This document shows, piece by piece, positions 9,902 to 19,526 of a DNA stretch of 64,000 nucleotides. The DNA lies in assembly GCF_027941775.1 (NCBI RefSeq), contig NZ_CP115917.1, positions 1,501,001 through 1,565,000 on the forward strand. Direction: 5' to 3'. The number at the start of each line of letters is the position of its first letter. The stretch's first letter is position 1. This stretch comes from Tenacibaculum pacificus. GTDB lineage: Bacteria; Bacteroidota; Bacteroidia; Flavobacteriales; Flavobacteriaceae. A model generated the notes under the pieces. It saw only the letters and a program-made list of their open reading frames with translations. It had not been told where the DNA came from and searched no databases. The translations under genes were made by a program, and so were the position numbers.

Positions 9902-11137
9902 ATGAAATATTTTAAATCATACTTAAAAACAGTTTTTTTGATGTCATTTTTTTGCTTTTTTACAGAAGGAAATGCACAACAACTCAAAACACTTATCGAA
10001 GAAGGATTATCAAAAAACCCTAAAATCCAATCTTTTAAATTAAAACATCAAATTGCATCAGAAAAAACAAACGAAGCAAATACCTTACCTAATACACAAA
10101 TAGGTGTTGGTTATTTTGTAAGCGAACCCGAAATAAGAACAGGTGCTCAACGTTTTAAAATTTCTGCAAAACAAATGCTACCTTCTTTTGGAACGATAAC
10201 TGCTAGAGAAAATTATCTTAATTCTATTACAGATGCCGTTTATGAAGATATTGTTATTATCAAACGAAAATTGGTCGCTTCAATATCTAAATCTTATTAT
10301 CTTTTATATGCTTTAAAAGATAAAAAAGAGGTTTTAGAGGATAATATAATCCTACTTAAAACCTATGAAAAATTAGCTTTAACAGCTATTGAAGTTGGTA
10401 AAGCGTCCGCTGTTGATGTATTACGTTTACAAATACGTCAGAACGAACTACAGCAATTAAAACAGATTTTAGAGCAAAATTACTTAGCAGAACAAACCGT
10501 AATTAATAAATTATTAAACAGAGAAAAAAATATTAAAATTACTATCGATACTGAATTTGTAATTCCTTCAGAAAATAATTTGATAAATACCAATAATTTA
10601 ACCTTACATCCTGAATTATTAAAATACGATAAACTTTATAAATCAGTTGAAAAATCTGAGCTTTTAAATCAAAAAGAAAGTAATCCTATGTTTGGTTTTG
10701 GGCTGGATTATGTAGCTGTTTCTGAAAGACCAAATATGGATTTTAGTGATAATGGAAAAGATATTTTGATGCCAATGATTAGTCTTTCTATTCCTATTTT
10801 TAATAATAAATACAAATCAAAAAGTAAACAAAATAAGCTACAACAAATAGAAATTATCTCAAAAAAAGAAAACAGATTAAATACTTTAGAAACCTTGCTT
10901 GATAAAGCTATTAAAAATAGTAATTCGGCAAGAATACGTTTCAATATTCAAAATAAAAATTTGAAAAAAGCTAAAAACGCAGAAACTATTTTGGTAAAAA
11001 GTTATGAAACAGGAACTATTAATTTTAATGATATTTTAGATATTCAAGAATTACAATTAAAATTTCAAATCAATAAAATTGAAGCAATTAGAGCTTATTA
11101 TTTACAAAAAACTAACATCAATTATTTAAAAAATTAA
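9902..11137 (+). CDS. TolC family outer-membrane efflux protein
   Basis: This 411-aa protein has a cleavable signal peptide (ends around GNAQQ, residue 26) and two repeats of long amphipathic helices, the usual OEP/TolC layout. It forms the outer-membrane channel of the metal exporter. It starts 1 bp after the cusA stop codon, which strongly implies co-translation. It is shorter than E. coli CusC but normal for Bacteroidota members. No lipoprotein Cys is seen at the signal cleavage site. Confidence 0.87.
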   Translation: MKYFKSYLKTVFLMSFFCFFTEGNAQQLKTLIEEGLSKNPKIQSFKLKHQIASEKTNEANTLPNTQIGVGYFVSEPEIRTGAQRFKISAKQMLPSFGTITARENYLNSITDAVYEDIVIIKRKLVASISKSYYLLYALKDKKEVLEDNIILLKTYEKLALTAIEVGKASAVDVLRLQIRQNELQQLKQILEQNYLAEQTVINKLLNREKNIKITIDTEFVIPSENNLINTNNLTLHPELLKYDKLYKSVEKSELLNQKESNPMFGFGLDYVAVSERPNMDFSDNGKDILMPMISLSIPIFNNKYKSKSKQNKLQQIEIISKKENRLNTLETLLDKAIKNSNSARIRFNIQNKNLKKAKNAETILVKSYETGTINFNDILDIQELQLKFQINKIEAIRAYYLQKTNINYLKN

Positions 11138-11166
11138 ATTATTTACTAACTTTAAAATCAATCAAA

Positions 11167-11442
11167 ATGAATTTATTAAACAACAATATCATCAGTAAAA
11201 CAATTTTAACCGCTTTAGTAATCGGATTAACATTTACAACAATGTCGTGTAAAGACGCTAAAAAAGAAAATAAAACTACTGAAAAAATATCCGTAGAAAA
11301 AAAAGGAAAAGAACATACATCAGCATACGTATGCCCTATGCATTGTGAAAACAGCGGAAGTGATAAAGAAGGTAAATGTCCAACTTGTGGAATGACTTAC
11401 ATAGATAATAAAATTCATAGCGCAAACGGTCATAAGCACTAA
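11167..11442 (+). CDS. Small lipoprotein with heavy-metal-binding domain
   Basis: A 91-aa lipoprotein: signal peptide ending TMSCKDA (lipobox Cys near residue 28), a Lys/Glu-rich linker, then the heavy-metal-binding domain YVCPMHCENSGSDKEGKCPTCGM and a His-rich tail ending GHKH. The CPMH...CPTCGM pattern is the same module as at the N-terminus of the downstream CusB. I infer a periplasm-facing metal scavenger or chaperone feeding the pump. It is followed by a hairpin terminator, so it may be made in excess of CusB. Confidence 0.82.
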   Translation: MNLLNNNIISKTILTALVIGLTFTTMSCKDAKKENKTTEKISVEKKGKEHTSAYVCPMHCENSGSDKEGKCPTCGMTYIDNKIHSANGHKH

Positions 11443-11458
11443 ATTAATTTTAAAAATC

Positions 11459-11511
11459 AGCAATACAAGTACTGTTTATTTGAATATAATAGTACTGTAT
11501 TGCTCTTTTTT
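11459..11511 (+). terminator. Intrinsic terminator between the HMBD lipoprotein and cusB
   Basis: The AGCAATACAAGTACT arm (11459-11473) pairs with AGTACTGTATTGCT (11491-11504) with one bulged A. CTTTTTT follows. Its position inside the operon suggests partial attenuation before cusB. Confidence 0.7.
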
Positions 11512-11556
11512 ATCAGATTAAAATGATGATAATAATGTTAGTAAATATCTTTTAAA

Positions 11557-13326
11557 ATGAAAAAATATATAATTTACATAGGAATATTAGCTGTTGGCTT
11601 ATTGTTAGGATGGAGTTTATTTGGTAATTCTCCAAAGGAAAAAACATCACATAATCACTCAGAAAAAGAAGCAATAAATAAAATGTGGACTTGCTCAATG
11701 CATCCTAAAATACTGCAATCCGAAGCAGGCGATTGTCCAATTTGCGGAATGGATTTAATTCCTACCGAAACAACTTTCGAAGGGCTTAATCCGAATGAAT
11801 TTAAGCTAACTAAAAATGCAATGGCATTGGCTAATATTCAAACACTGGTCGTTGGCGATAATATAAATACAAATTCGACACTAAAATTATCTGGAAAAAT
11901 AACAGAAAGCGAAGATGAAAAAATAGTACAAGCAAGTTATTTTTCTGGAAGAATAGAGCGTTTAAATATTAGTTCGGTTGGTGAAGAAGTTAAAAAAGGA
12001 CAATTATTAGCAACTATTTATTCACCTGAATTATTTGCCGCACAACAAGAATTAATTACGGCATCAAGTTTAAAAACATCACAACCTGCATTATATAATG
12101 CTGTTCGTAATAAATTAAAACTTTGGAAAATTTCTGAAAATCAAATTAATCAAATTGAAAAATCAGGAAAAGTAAAACAAAATTTCCCAATATATGCAAC
12201 TGTTTCAGGAACGGTATCAGAAAAATTAGTTGCACAAGGCGATTACATTAAACAAGGACAAGCGTTATTAAAAATCACAAATTTAACGACTGTTTGGGCG
12301 TTATTTGATGTTTATGAAAATCAAATTGACTTCTTTAAAAAAGGTCAGAATATTACAGTTACTACAAATGCGTATCCAAATAAAAGATTAAAAAAGAAAG
12401 TCGATTTTATTGATCCAACTTTTAATTCAGCAACTAGAACCCTAAAACTAAGAGTAATTTTAGATAATAAAAAACGAGAATTTAAAACAGGAATGTTTGT
12501 TGAAGGAGCTATTGAAAACAATTTTTCTGATAAAAAACAATTATTAATGATTCCTGCATCAGCAATATTATGGACAGGAAAACGCTCGGTAGTTTATTTA
12601 AAAACAACGCCTGACCAGCCTATTTTTGAAATGAAAGAAATAACCATAGAAAAGCAATTGGGTGATAAATATGAAGTTATCGATGGACTTTTAAATGGTG
12701 ACGAAATTGTAATTAACGGTACCTTTACTATTGATGCTTCTGCTCAATTACACGGTAAAAAATCTATGATGAATAGAAATACTGTAAAAAATATGGGAAC
12801 AGCGGAAGTGATGAACAATCATGAAAATCATCTTGAAAAAGAAATAAAAAACACTCTTAAAAATGAACGTATTAAAGTTTCAAAAGTATTTCAAAAACAA
12901 TTAAAAATAGTCGTTAATGATTATATCAATCTAAAAAATCATTTAATTAATGACGATGAAAAAAATGTAATTATCGCCTCAAAAAACATTTTAAATAATT
13001 TAAAAAATGTGGATATGAAACTATTAAAAAACAATAACACACATTTAAAATGGATGTCTTTTGATAAAAAAATTAAAGATGCTGTTTATGCTATATCAAA
13101 AGAAACAACTATAAAAGAGCAAAGAATTCATTTTAAAAATTTGTCATTAGTTTTAATAAATACTGTTGAAACCTTTGGTATCAATGAAAAAATGTATCGT
13201 CAGTTTTGCCCAATGGCAGATAATTATAAAGGTGGATATTGGTTAAGTAAAGAAGAAAAAGTACAAAATCCTTATTTTGGAAATAAAATGCTAAAATGCG
13301 GAAGTGTGAAACAAGTTATAGAATAA
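11557..13326 (+). CDS. cusB: CusB-type RND periplasmic adaptor with N-terminal HMBD and C-terminal DUF3347
   Basis: A 589-aa membrane-fusion protein linking pump to channel. Order: N-terminal membrane anchor (3-20), heavy-metal-binding domain WTCSMHPKI...DCPICGMDLIP (about 48-75), barrel-sandwich/HlyD regions (about 100-400; GRIERLNISSVGEEVKKGQLL, VSEKLVAQGDYIKQGQALLKI), then a helical C-terminal extension (about 435-589) ending in a Cys/Met-containing segment (QFCPMADNYKGGYWLSKE) that matches DUF3347. The extension is typical of Bacteroidota CusB proteins and may bind metal. Gene order cusA-tolC-HMBD-cusB differs from E. coli cusCFBA. Confidence 0.9.
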   Translation: MKKYIIYIGILAVGLLLGWSLFGNSPKEKTSHNHSEKEAINKMWTCSMHPKILQSEAGDCPICGMDLIPTETTFEGLNPNEFKLTKNAMALANIQTLVVGDNINTNSTLKLSGKITESEDEKIVQASYFSGRIERLNISSVGEEVKKGQLLATIYSPELFAAQQELITASSLKTSQPALYNAVRNKLKLWKISENQINQIEKSGKVKQNFPIYATVSGTVSEKLVAQGDYIKQGQALLKITNLTTVWALFDVYENQIDFFKKGQNITVTTNAYPNKRLKKKVDFIDPTFNSATRTLKLRVILDNKKREFKTGMFVEGAIENNFSDKKQLLMIPASAILWTGKRSVVYLKTTPDQPIFEMKEITIEKQLGDKYEVIDGLLNGDEIVINGTFTIDASAQLHGKKSMMNRNTVKNMGTAEVMNNHENHLEKEIKNTLKNERIKVSKVFQKQLKIVVNDYINLKNHLINDDEKNVIIASKNILNNLKNVDMKLLKNNNTHLKWMSFDKKIKDAVYAISKETTIKEQRIHFKNLSLVLINTVETFGINEKMYRQFCPMADNYKGGYWLSKEEKVQNPYFGNKMLKCGSVKQVIE

Positions 13327-13332
13327 TTTTCA

Positions 13333-13369
13333 AAAAAAATATGCTTTAATAATTAAAGCATATTTTTTT
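13333..13369. terminator. Bidirectional terminator between cusB and manA
   Basis: A 17-bp stem (13333-13349 with 13353-13369) has core ATGCTTTAA / TTAAAGCAT and A/T tails on both sides. It serves the convergent cusB and manA transcripts. Confidence 0.8.
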
Positions 13370-13384
13370 ATTGTAATAAAATTA

Positions 13385-14610
13385 TTAAGAGTCAGGTACA
13401 CTTGCTTTATAAATTTCAACACCTTTTGTAGAAACAATTCTATAACGAGTATTTGCTTTTATTAAAACTGCTTGTCCTTTTTCAATATTAATACGATTCT
13501 TATGTCTTATAACAGTAGCATTACCATCTAAAATAATTAAAATTTCTACAGATTTTGATGTTGAATTATATCTTATAGCTTCTGTTGATTGAATTTTACT
13601 TAATTTAAAATCTTTTGCTTTTGTTTTATATACTAACTCACCATTAACTCGATTTTTAACACCATATAATATTTTTGGAATTGTTTCTTCAAATTTAGTA
13701 TTCTTCAAAAGCTCTTCAACATCGATATGTTTAGTTGTTAATCCACCTCTTAAAACATTATCGGAATTAGCCATTAATTCGATATTTTTCCCTTCTAAAT
13801 AAGCATGCGGAACTCCTGCATCTTGAAAAATAGCTTCTCCTTTTGATAAATTTACAATATTAAAAAAGTAGAAAGAAAATATACCTCTATCAATATTGTC
13901 TAAACTTTTACCTTCTAATGCTTTTGCTGCCCAATATTCTGGTGATGATTTAGCTATCTTATTATTTAAAAAATCCGGTAAAATTCTATCTGCTAAAGGT
14001 TTTAAAATTTTATTTACCTCTTCTTGAGAAAACTGCATAACTTTTTTATATAATTCAAAATAATTAGACTCTTCAAAAGTCGATAGTAAAAAATGTAACT
14101 CACTTGTTTGTTCAAGATTTTTTATTATTTTTTCACTTTCTAAAAAACCATGCAGCAACCAAAAGTCACTTAGAGCAACCATTACCTCTGGCTTATGATT
14201 TTTATCTTTATAATTTCTATTTCTTGCGGTTAATAAAATTCCTTTTTTATTTTCACGTTTAAATCCTATTTCTGCTGCCTCTTTTGTTGGATGTACTTGT
14301 ATTGATAACATTTTATGAACATCTAATACTTTAAACAAATAAGGTAATTTACCGTAAGTTTTAGCGACTCTTAACCCTAAAAATTCAATTGGCTTTTGTC
14401 TTAAAAAGAAATCTAAAGAAATATTTCCTGCTTTTGTTTTAATAATTGACGGTGCTTTTAAATGTGCACCTAGCCAATATTCAGCATAATTAGCTACACT
14501 TTTTTTCTTCTAATCAAGTTTGAAATAAACCTTCTTCCTCCCCAATCATATCGTTGTATTTTTCCTTCGATTAAAAAAATTTTTTTTACAGTTTTTTCTA
14601 GAACAATCAT
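13385..14610 (-). pseudogene. manA: Type I mannose-6-phosphate isomerase, frameshifted
   Basis: Zn-dependent interconversion of fructose-6-P and mannose-6-P, the entry to GDP-mannose. The N-terminal frame starts at 14610 (MIVLEKTVKKIF, then LIEGKIQRYDWGG) and stops at 14512. The other frame continues from YAEYWLGAHLKAPS through LSIQVHP and GVPHAYLEG to 13385. The break lies at an A7 run (minus strand) at about 14501-14507; an eighth A restores a continuous protein of about 408 aa. The zinc-binding residues (QVHP His, the GVPHAY region) are present. It is the third gene of an operon after the receiver-glycosyltransferase and a small GT2-like protein, which suggests a precursor role for a mannose-containing polysaccharide. 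Confidence 0.88.
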
Positions 14611-14620
14611 AGCATAAATT

Positions 14621-15037
14621 TTAACAATTAATTATTTCATTAATAGAATACACTTTTCTTAATAATATTCTTTCATTTTTTTTATCAGGAAGCTCTATTT
14701 CTGATAAATTTAAAAGCTTTTCAATTAAACTTAAATTTAATATACTTGTTGGCTTTGCATGCATAATGAAACCAATATTTTTAGTAGTACTAGTTGATAA
14801 TAATCGTACACCAGCTTTTATAGCTAACATTATCTTTTTTTCCCGTCTTAATGTTAAAATTGAAATATCACATTTAGACACTTTTTTCAATTCAAATAAC
14901 AACCTAAAGACTAGCTCATCACCTCCATTATTAATCAAACAAATTTTTATTTTTTGATTAATAAATGATTTTAGAAAAGATGCTCCTAAAAAACTAACAT
15001 CCTTTCTTCCAAAAATTATGATTATCCCTTTTTTCAT
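14621..15037 (-). CDS. Small GT2-like (Rossmann) protein lacking catalytic motif
   Basis: A 138-aa protein that I do not recognise as a defined family. Its pattern (IIIIFGRKDVSFLGASFLKSFI, then ICLINNGGDELVFRLL, then AIKAGVRLLSTSTTKNIGFIMHA) parallels the N-terminal half of the GT2 domain encoded immediately upstream (VVIPCYNEE, FVNDGSKDKT, AVRQGM..., YIGFLDADLST). The DxD-like DADLST motif is replaced by MHAKPTS. I infer a degenerate, non-catalytic GT2-like partner, possibly derived by duplication. It lies 10 bp upstream of manA and 48 bp downstream of the receiver-GT2 gene, in one operon. Confidence 0.55.
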   Translation of the reverse strand: MKKGIIIIFGRKDVSFLGASFLKSFINQKIKICLINNGGDELVFRLLFELKKVSKCDISILTLRREKKIMLAIKAGVRLLSTSTTKNIGFIMHAKPTSILNLSLIEKLLNLSEIELPDKKNERILLRKVYSINEIINC

Positions 15038-15085
15038 ATTATGCTTTATATAAAGGTTGATTTTTGTTTAATGATCTATTAGATA

Positions 15086-16246
15086 TTAATCCTTTTTTAT
15101 TTGTTTTTTTTTATTGTAAAACCAAGCTATTTGCCCTAGTTGCCCAATAATTTTAACTGAATCTTTCATTGATAATTTAGACCCATCTGTATGAACCCAT
15201 CTTTTTAAAGGTTTCTCACACAATATTTGTTTGGCTTTTTTTAGCCCAAAATGAAGTGTAATTCTTCTAAATATTTCAACATCAAAAATCCATTGTGTTA
15301 CAAATTTTTCTCCAAATGAAATTTCAATAACATCTTTCTTAAAAATTTTAGCCCCACATTGAGTGTCTTTAAAATCCATTGAAAGAATTTTTCTAATGAT
15401 AAAGTTTATAGTTAAACTTATTATTTCTCTAGCAGACTCTTTATTGATATTTGCTCCCATTCTACTAATCCTAGATCCACTTACAATCTTATAATCAGAA
15501 TTTTCAATAGTAGAAACTAAATCATCAAAATCAGATAAATCTGTAGACAAATCGGCATCTAAAAAGCCTATATAATCTAAATCTTCTTTTTTAGCCATAT
15601 GCAGCATTCCTTGTCTTACAGCTTCACCTTTCCCTCCATTTTTCTCACAATTATACACGGTAATAAATTCCTCTCTTCCTTTTCTTAAATTATTTAAAAC
15701 CTCTAGTGTTTTGTCTTTACTTCCATCATTTACAAAACATAAGTGATATCCTGAATTTTTTTCAATAAAATTAGTAAACTGATTACTTAAAAGCCTTTTT
15801 TCTTCATTATAACAAGGTATTACCACACCAACACATCTTTGTTGTATAATAACGCCTTTATAGTTTATATCTTTATTTTTTGCTTCAGGAGCTCCTATTA
15901 ATCTTTTTACTCTGGCACAAACTTCTAGTAAACTTAATGGTTTTTTCATATAGTCATTAATACCTAAATCAAAACCTTGTATTATCATACTATCATCAGT
16001 ATTACCTGATAAAATCATAATAGGCGTGGTAGATTTTTTAATATTTCTAATATGTTTTACAACCTCCATACCTGAAACTATTGGCATATTAAGATCTACA
16101 ATTACTAAGTCTGGCTGAAAAGAACTAAATAAAGCAATTCCTGTTAAAGCATTTGTTTCTGTTACAACTTCATAACCCAATTCTTTTAGTCGAATTTCTA
16201 ATGGTATTAAAACTAATTTTTGATCATCTATAGCTAATATTTTCAT
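15086..16246 (-). CDS. Response-regulator receiver fused to a GT2 glycosyltransferase
   Basis: A 386-aa two-domain protein. Residues 1-120 are a CheY-like receiver: acidic DD at 7-8, phospho-acceptor Asp51 in VDLNMP, Ser/Thr region ILSGN near 80 and Lys102-Pro103. Residues ~137-386 are a GT-A glycosyltransferase of the DPM1/ALG5 type: VGVVIPCYNEE, FVNDGSKDKT, NGGKGEAVRQGM, GFLDADLST (DxD-type metal site) and DTQCGAKIFKKDV. No membrane segment is seen. Phosphorylation would directly gate a sugar transferase, a rare architecture. It heads the operon with the small GT2-like gene and manA, is divergent from the membrane-protein operon, and carries an upstream 15-mer shared with the H-NOX/FIST operon. 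Confidence 0.9.
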   Translation of the reverse strand: MKILAIDDQKLVLIPLEIRLKELGYEVVTETNALTGIALFSSFQPDLVIVDLNMPIVSGMEVVKHIRNIKKSTTPIMILSGNTDDSMIIQGFDLGINDYMKKPLSLLEVCARVKRLIGAPEAKNKDINYKGVIIQQRCVGVVIPCYNEEKRLLSNQFTNFIEKNSGYHLCFVNDGSKDKTLEVLNNLRKGREEFITVYNCEKNGGKGEAVRQGMLHMAKKEDLDYIGFLDADLSTDLSDFDDLVSTIENSDYKIVSGSRISRMGANINKESAREIISLTINFIIRKILSMDFKDTQCGAKIFKKDVIEISFGEKFVTQWIFDVEIFRRITLHFGLKKAKQILCEKPLKRWVHTDGSKLSMKDSVKIIGQLGQIAWFYNKKKQIKKD

Positions 16247-16335
16247 AATTCAGAATTTTTATTACTTAATAACAAAAATAAAAGTAAGTTAATTACCTCA
16301 TTAAAAGCTAATATAACGATATAAATATACTTTTC

Positions 16336-16350
16336 TTTAGACGAATGGAA
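16336..16350 (-). promoter_or_regulatory. Candidate LytTR (AlgR-like) site upstream of the receiver-GT2 gene
   Basis: TTTAGACGAATGGAA on the plus strand (TTCCATTCGTCTAAA on the minus) is identical to the sequence at 36693-36707 upstream of the REC/H-NOX operon. The minus-strand core CCATTCGTC differs by one base from the known AlgR core CCGTTCGTC; AlgR is a LytTR response regulator. It lies about 90 bp upstream of the minus-strand start at 16246 and about 80 bp before the plus-strand start at 16431, so it could control both. Binding is inference. Confidence 0.45.
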
Positions 16351-16430
16351 GCTTACCTCTGTTAAATAAATAATTTAAGCATTATATAAATATTTATTTT
16401 TATATTACAAAAAAAGAATGTTGCGTTTTT

Positions 16431-19400
16431 ATGAAAGAGACTTCTAATAAATATTTAATATCTGCAATACTACTAGCTGTTGCCTTTAATGGAAGTACCA
16501 TTTTTTTTACTTTAGAAACTACGTATGATGCTTTAATACACTTATTTTTTGCTGATCATTATGCAAATAGTTGGTTTGAACCTTGGAATTTTAAATGGTA
16601 TACTGGTTTTACGGTAATGAGTTACCCACCTTTAGTACATCAGTCTATTGCTGCTTTATCTTTAATTGGCGGCTTAAAATTTGGGCTTTTTAGTGTAGCT
16701 ATTATTGCTATTTTATTATTTATTACAGGAGTTTATCGTTTCTCATTATTAATGACTTCTAATAGAACCGTAGCTGGTTACGCAGCTCTTTTAGCTGTTT
16801 TTTCATCCTCTTTTGTAGAAACACTTCATATTTTTGGACAACTACCAAGTATTATAGGTATTTCTGTATTAATGCATGCGTTACCCGAAATATATTGTTG
16901 GTTAAAAACTGGTAAATATCGTTATTTTTTTACATCACTTTCATTACTTTCTGTAACAGTAACTTCTCATCATGTTACACCTATTTTTGGTATTATTTTT
17001 TTTATACTTCCGTTAGTAGGAACGGTAATTTTAGATACTAGTCGTGAACAAGTTAATTCCTATAAAGAAATAACTTTTAAATTATTTCTAAAAAACTTCG
17101 GAGTATTATTTAAACGAAATATTACTTTTTGCATACTTACCGTAGCCTTAATTGTTTGTTGTCTTTTACCTTATTGGATAAACTCTAAAAAAAACCCTAT
17201 TACGCAAGTTCCTATTCCGCATGGCTCTAGAGATAATTTTTTAGAAATAACATCTTCAGGGCTTGTCTTTTTTATGATTCCTTGGGGAATTTTATTATTC
17301 CTTTTGCCCTACTTTTTTTACAGATTTTTTAGCAAAAGATATTTATTCTTCGGAATTTGTTTTACAATGTTAGTTGTTTTAGGTACAGGAGGAACAACAC
17401 CTATTCCTAAAATGATTTTAGGACATAATGCCTTTAATATTTTAACGTTAGATAGATTTACATTATGGGCATCTATTATGTCTTTGCCTTTATTTGGCGA
17501 ATTTGCTTATCGTTTTATAGAAGGAGATTTAAAAGTATTAATTCAGGATAAATTTGGTGCAGTATATCATCGTTTAATTGGAGGTTTATTAGCTTCTTTA
17601 TTTTTATTGATGACTATTTTTACGATGAGTTTAGGATATTTTAGACCATCGCAACCACAAAAAATTAAAATGTTACCCATTGTTAATTTCCTTAATCAAG
17701 ATCAACATGATTTATGGAGGTATTTAACCTTAGGTTTTGGCGATCAAATGGCATGGTTATCGGCACAAACAAAAGCAATGACTGTTGATGGAAACTATCA
17801 TTCTGCAAGGCGTTTACCAGAACTAACAACAAGACCTATAGAACGTTTAGAAAACTCAAAATTTAAAGGTGTTGCAGGAATTGGATCTTTACAACAATTT
17901 TTAACAACTCCTGAAAAATACAATTTAAAGTATATTTTTTCTAATGATAAATTTTACGATCCTATTCTTTATTTCTGTGGATGGCAACGCTTACCACAAC
18001 TAGAAAACGGAATTATGGTTTGGGAAAAATTAAATGTACCTCCGCTTTCTTCTATTTTACCAAAAGAAGATGTTGCTACTTGGCAAAAAGTAATGTGGGG
18101 TATTATTCCTTTTTTAACAGCTATTATTGCATTTATTTTAAATATTCAATCTATTTTTATACGTAGTTTAAAAACTAAAGTAAGAACATTACCTCCATAT
18201 TTAAATAGTAAGTTTAAAAATAAATACACTGTTTTTTCTAAAGGTCTTTTAAGAATAATACATCTTTGGGCTATTATATTATGTGGAATTTTATTTTATA
18301 GTTCTTATTTATTTTATATAAAAAATGATTCACAAAGAACTCCTGAAAATGCCATAAAAGCATATTATGACGCTATTGATTTTAAAGAATATGAAAAAAG
18401 TTATCAATTAATAGATCCAAAAAGCGGTTTATCTATTGCTCAATTTATGTTAGAAATTTCTGTTTCTGATGGATTATTAAGTTCTTATGCTAAATTAGAT
18501 GCTTTAGAAACTACTATCACTAAAAAAACAGATAGTTTAGCTATTTTAAAAATACATACAAACTGGATTACTCCTCTTGAAAAAATTAACAAAACCGATT
18601 TTAAGACACTAGTTAATCGAAAAGGAAAATGGTTTATACTACCCGAAAATATGGATTCCGATTTACCGCCAGATCAATTGTACTCGAATAATGTAACAGG
18701 ATATTTTAATCAAGGAAGACGAAAAATAACTACAGAACAAACGCATCACGAAGATGTTTTAAAACAACCTGTTTTAGAAATTGTTTCGGCTAAATTGGTT
18801 AAATTTAAAAATCATTATGCAATTATAGGAGAAGTACAAAATATAGATAATGTACCAGCAGATGTTGTTTTAAAAGGAACATTATATAATGATGAAAATA
18901 AAAAACTAGCCACTTACAATGCTAAATATCATATAAAACATAAATTAATGCCCAAAGAAATTAGTTCGTTTAGAATTAATTTTGAAGGAATAGCATGGTC
19001 TAAAACAAAAGATTCTATTCCTAAAACATTTAATCCTGATGAATTTACACCTATTGAACTAGAAGAACAACCTACTAAATTTAACTTACAAGCAGCAGGA
19101 AATGTTTCTAATTCAGATCTGTATAAAAATGTAGTTTTAAGTGATATTAATATCGATAGTAAAAAAATACAAGGAACTTTATTTAATAGTGGTTTACAAG
19201 AAATTACAATTCCTCAACTATTAATTACCTATTATAACAAAGATAAAGTACTCGTTTGGGTAGACCATTTATTTTTAGAAAACGGAATAAGACAACAGCG
19301 AAAACAGTATTTTGAATACAATATTTTAAAAAATAATGAAGTTATTATTATTAATGATGATATGACAGATTGTTACGTTAACGGATTAAAAAATGAAGAT

Positions 19401-19526
19401 ATTTCAGATAAAATAATGCCTAACAGAATAGAAAATCATGCAAATAATCAATTTCAAAAAATAAAACATCCACTTTATTCTTTTATCAAAATTGAAATGA
19501 ATAATTACATCGGAAATCCTAAATAA
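16431..19526 (+). CDS. Large polytopic membrane protein, GT-C/PTPS-related type
   Basis: A 1,031-aa integral membrane protein. The N-terminal ~400 residues contain about ten hydrophobic segments, with TTYDALIHLFFADHYANSW in the first periplasmic loop (an acidic residue where GT-C transferases keep their catalytic one) and MSYPPLVH after it. This resembles the PTPS-related/YfhO-type membrane proteins. Two further TM segments lie near residues 550-575 and 605-625. The C-terminal ~400 residues are extracytoplasmic: an NTF2-like stretch (TPENAIKAYYDAIDFKEYEKSY) then beta-rich modules. I infer a lipid-linked-sugar-dependent transferase or polymerase of the polysaccharide. Its stop overlaps the next start (TAATG). 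Confidence 0.65.
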   Translation: MKETSNKYLISAILLAVAFNGSTIFFTLETTYDALIHLFFADHYANSWFEPWNFKWYTGFTVMSYPPLVHQSIAALSLIGGLKFGLFSVAIIAILLFITGVYRFSLLMTSNRTVAGYAALLAVFSSSFVETLHIFGQLPSIIGISVLMHALPEIYCWLKTGKYRYFFTSLSLLSVTVTSHHVTPIFGIIFFILPLVGTVILDTSREQVNSYKEITFKLFLKNFGVLFKRNITFCILTVALIVCCLLPYWINSKKNPITQVPIPHGSRDNFLEITSSGLVFFMIPWGILLFLLPYFFYRFFSKRYLFFGICFTMLVVLGTGGTTPIPKMILGHNAFNILTLDRFTLWASIMSLPLFGEFAYRFIEGDLKVLIQDKFGAVYHRLIGGLLASLFLLMTIFTMSLGYFRPSQPQKIKMLPIVNFLNQDQHDLWRYLTLGFGDQMAWLSAQTKAMTVDGNYHSARRLPELTTRPIERLENSKFKGVAGIGSLQQFLTTPEKYNLKYIFSNDKFYDPILYFCGWQRLPQLENGIMVWEKLNVPPLSSILPKEDVATWQKVMWGIIPFLTAIIAFILNIQSIFIRSLKTKVRTLPPYLNSKFKNKYTVFSKGLLRIIHLWAIILCGILFYSSYLFYIKNDSQRTPENAIKAYYDAIDFKEYEKSYQLIDPKSGLSIAQFMLEISVSDGLLSSYAKLDALETTITKKTDSLAILKIHTNWITPLEKINKTDFKTLVNRKGKWFILPENMDSDLPPDQLYSNNVTGYFNQGRRKITTEQTHHEDVLKQPVLEIVSAKLVKFKNHYAIIGEVQNIDNVPADVVLKGTLYNDENKKLATYNAKYHIKHKLMPKEISSFRINFEGIAWSKTKDSIPKTFNPDEFTPIELEEQPTKFNLQAAGNVSNSDLYKNVVLSDINIDSKKIQGTLFNSGLQEITIPQLLITYYNKDKVLVWVDHLFLENGIRQQRKQYFEYNILKNNEVIIINDDMTDCYVNGLKNEDISDKIMPNRIENHANNQFQKIKHPLYSFIKIEMNNYIGNPK

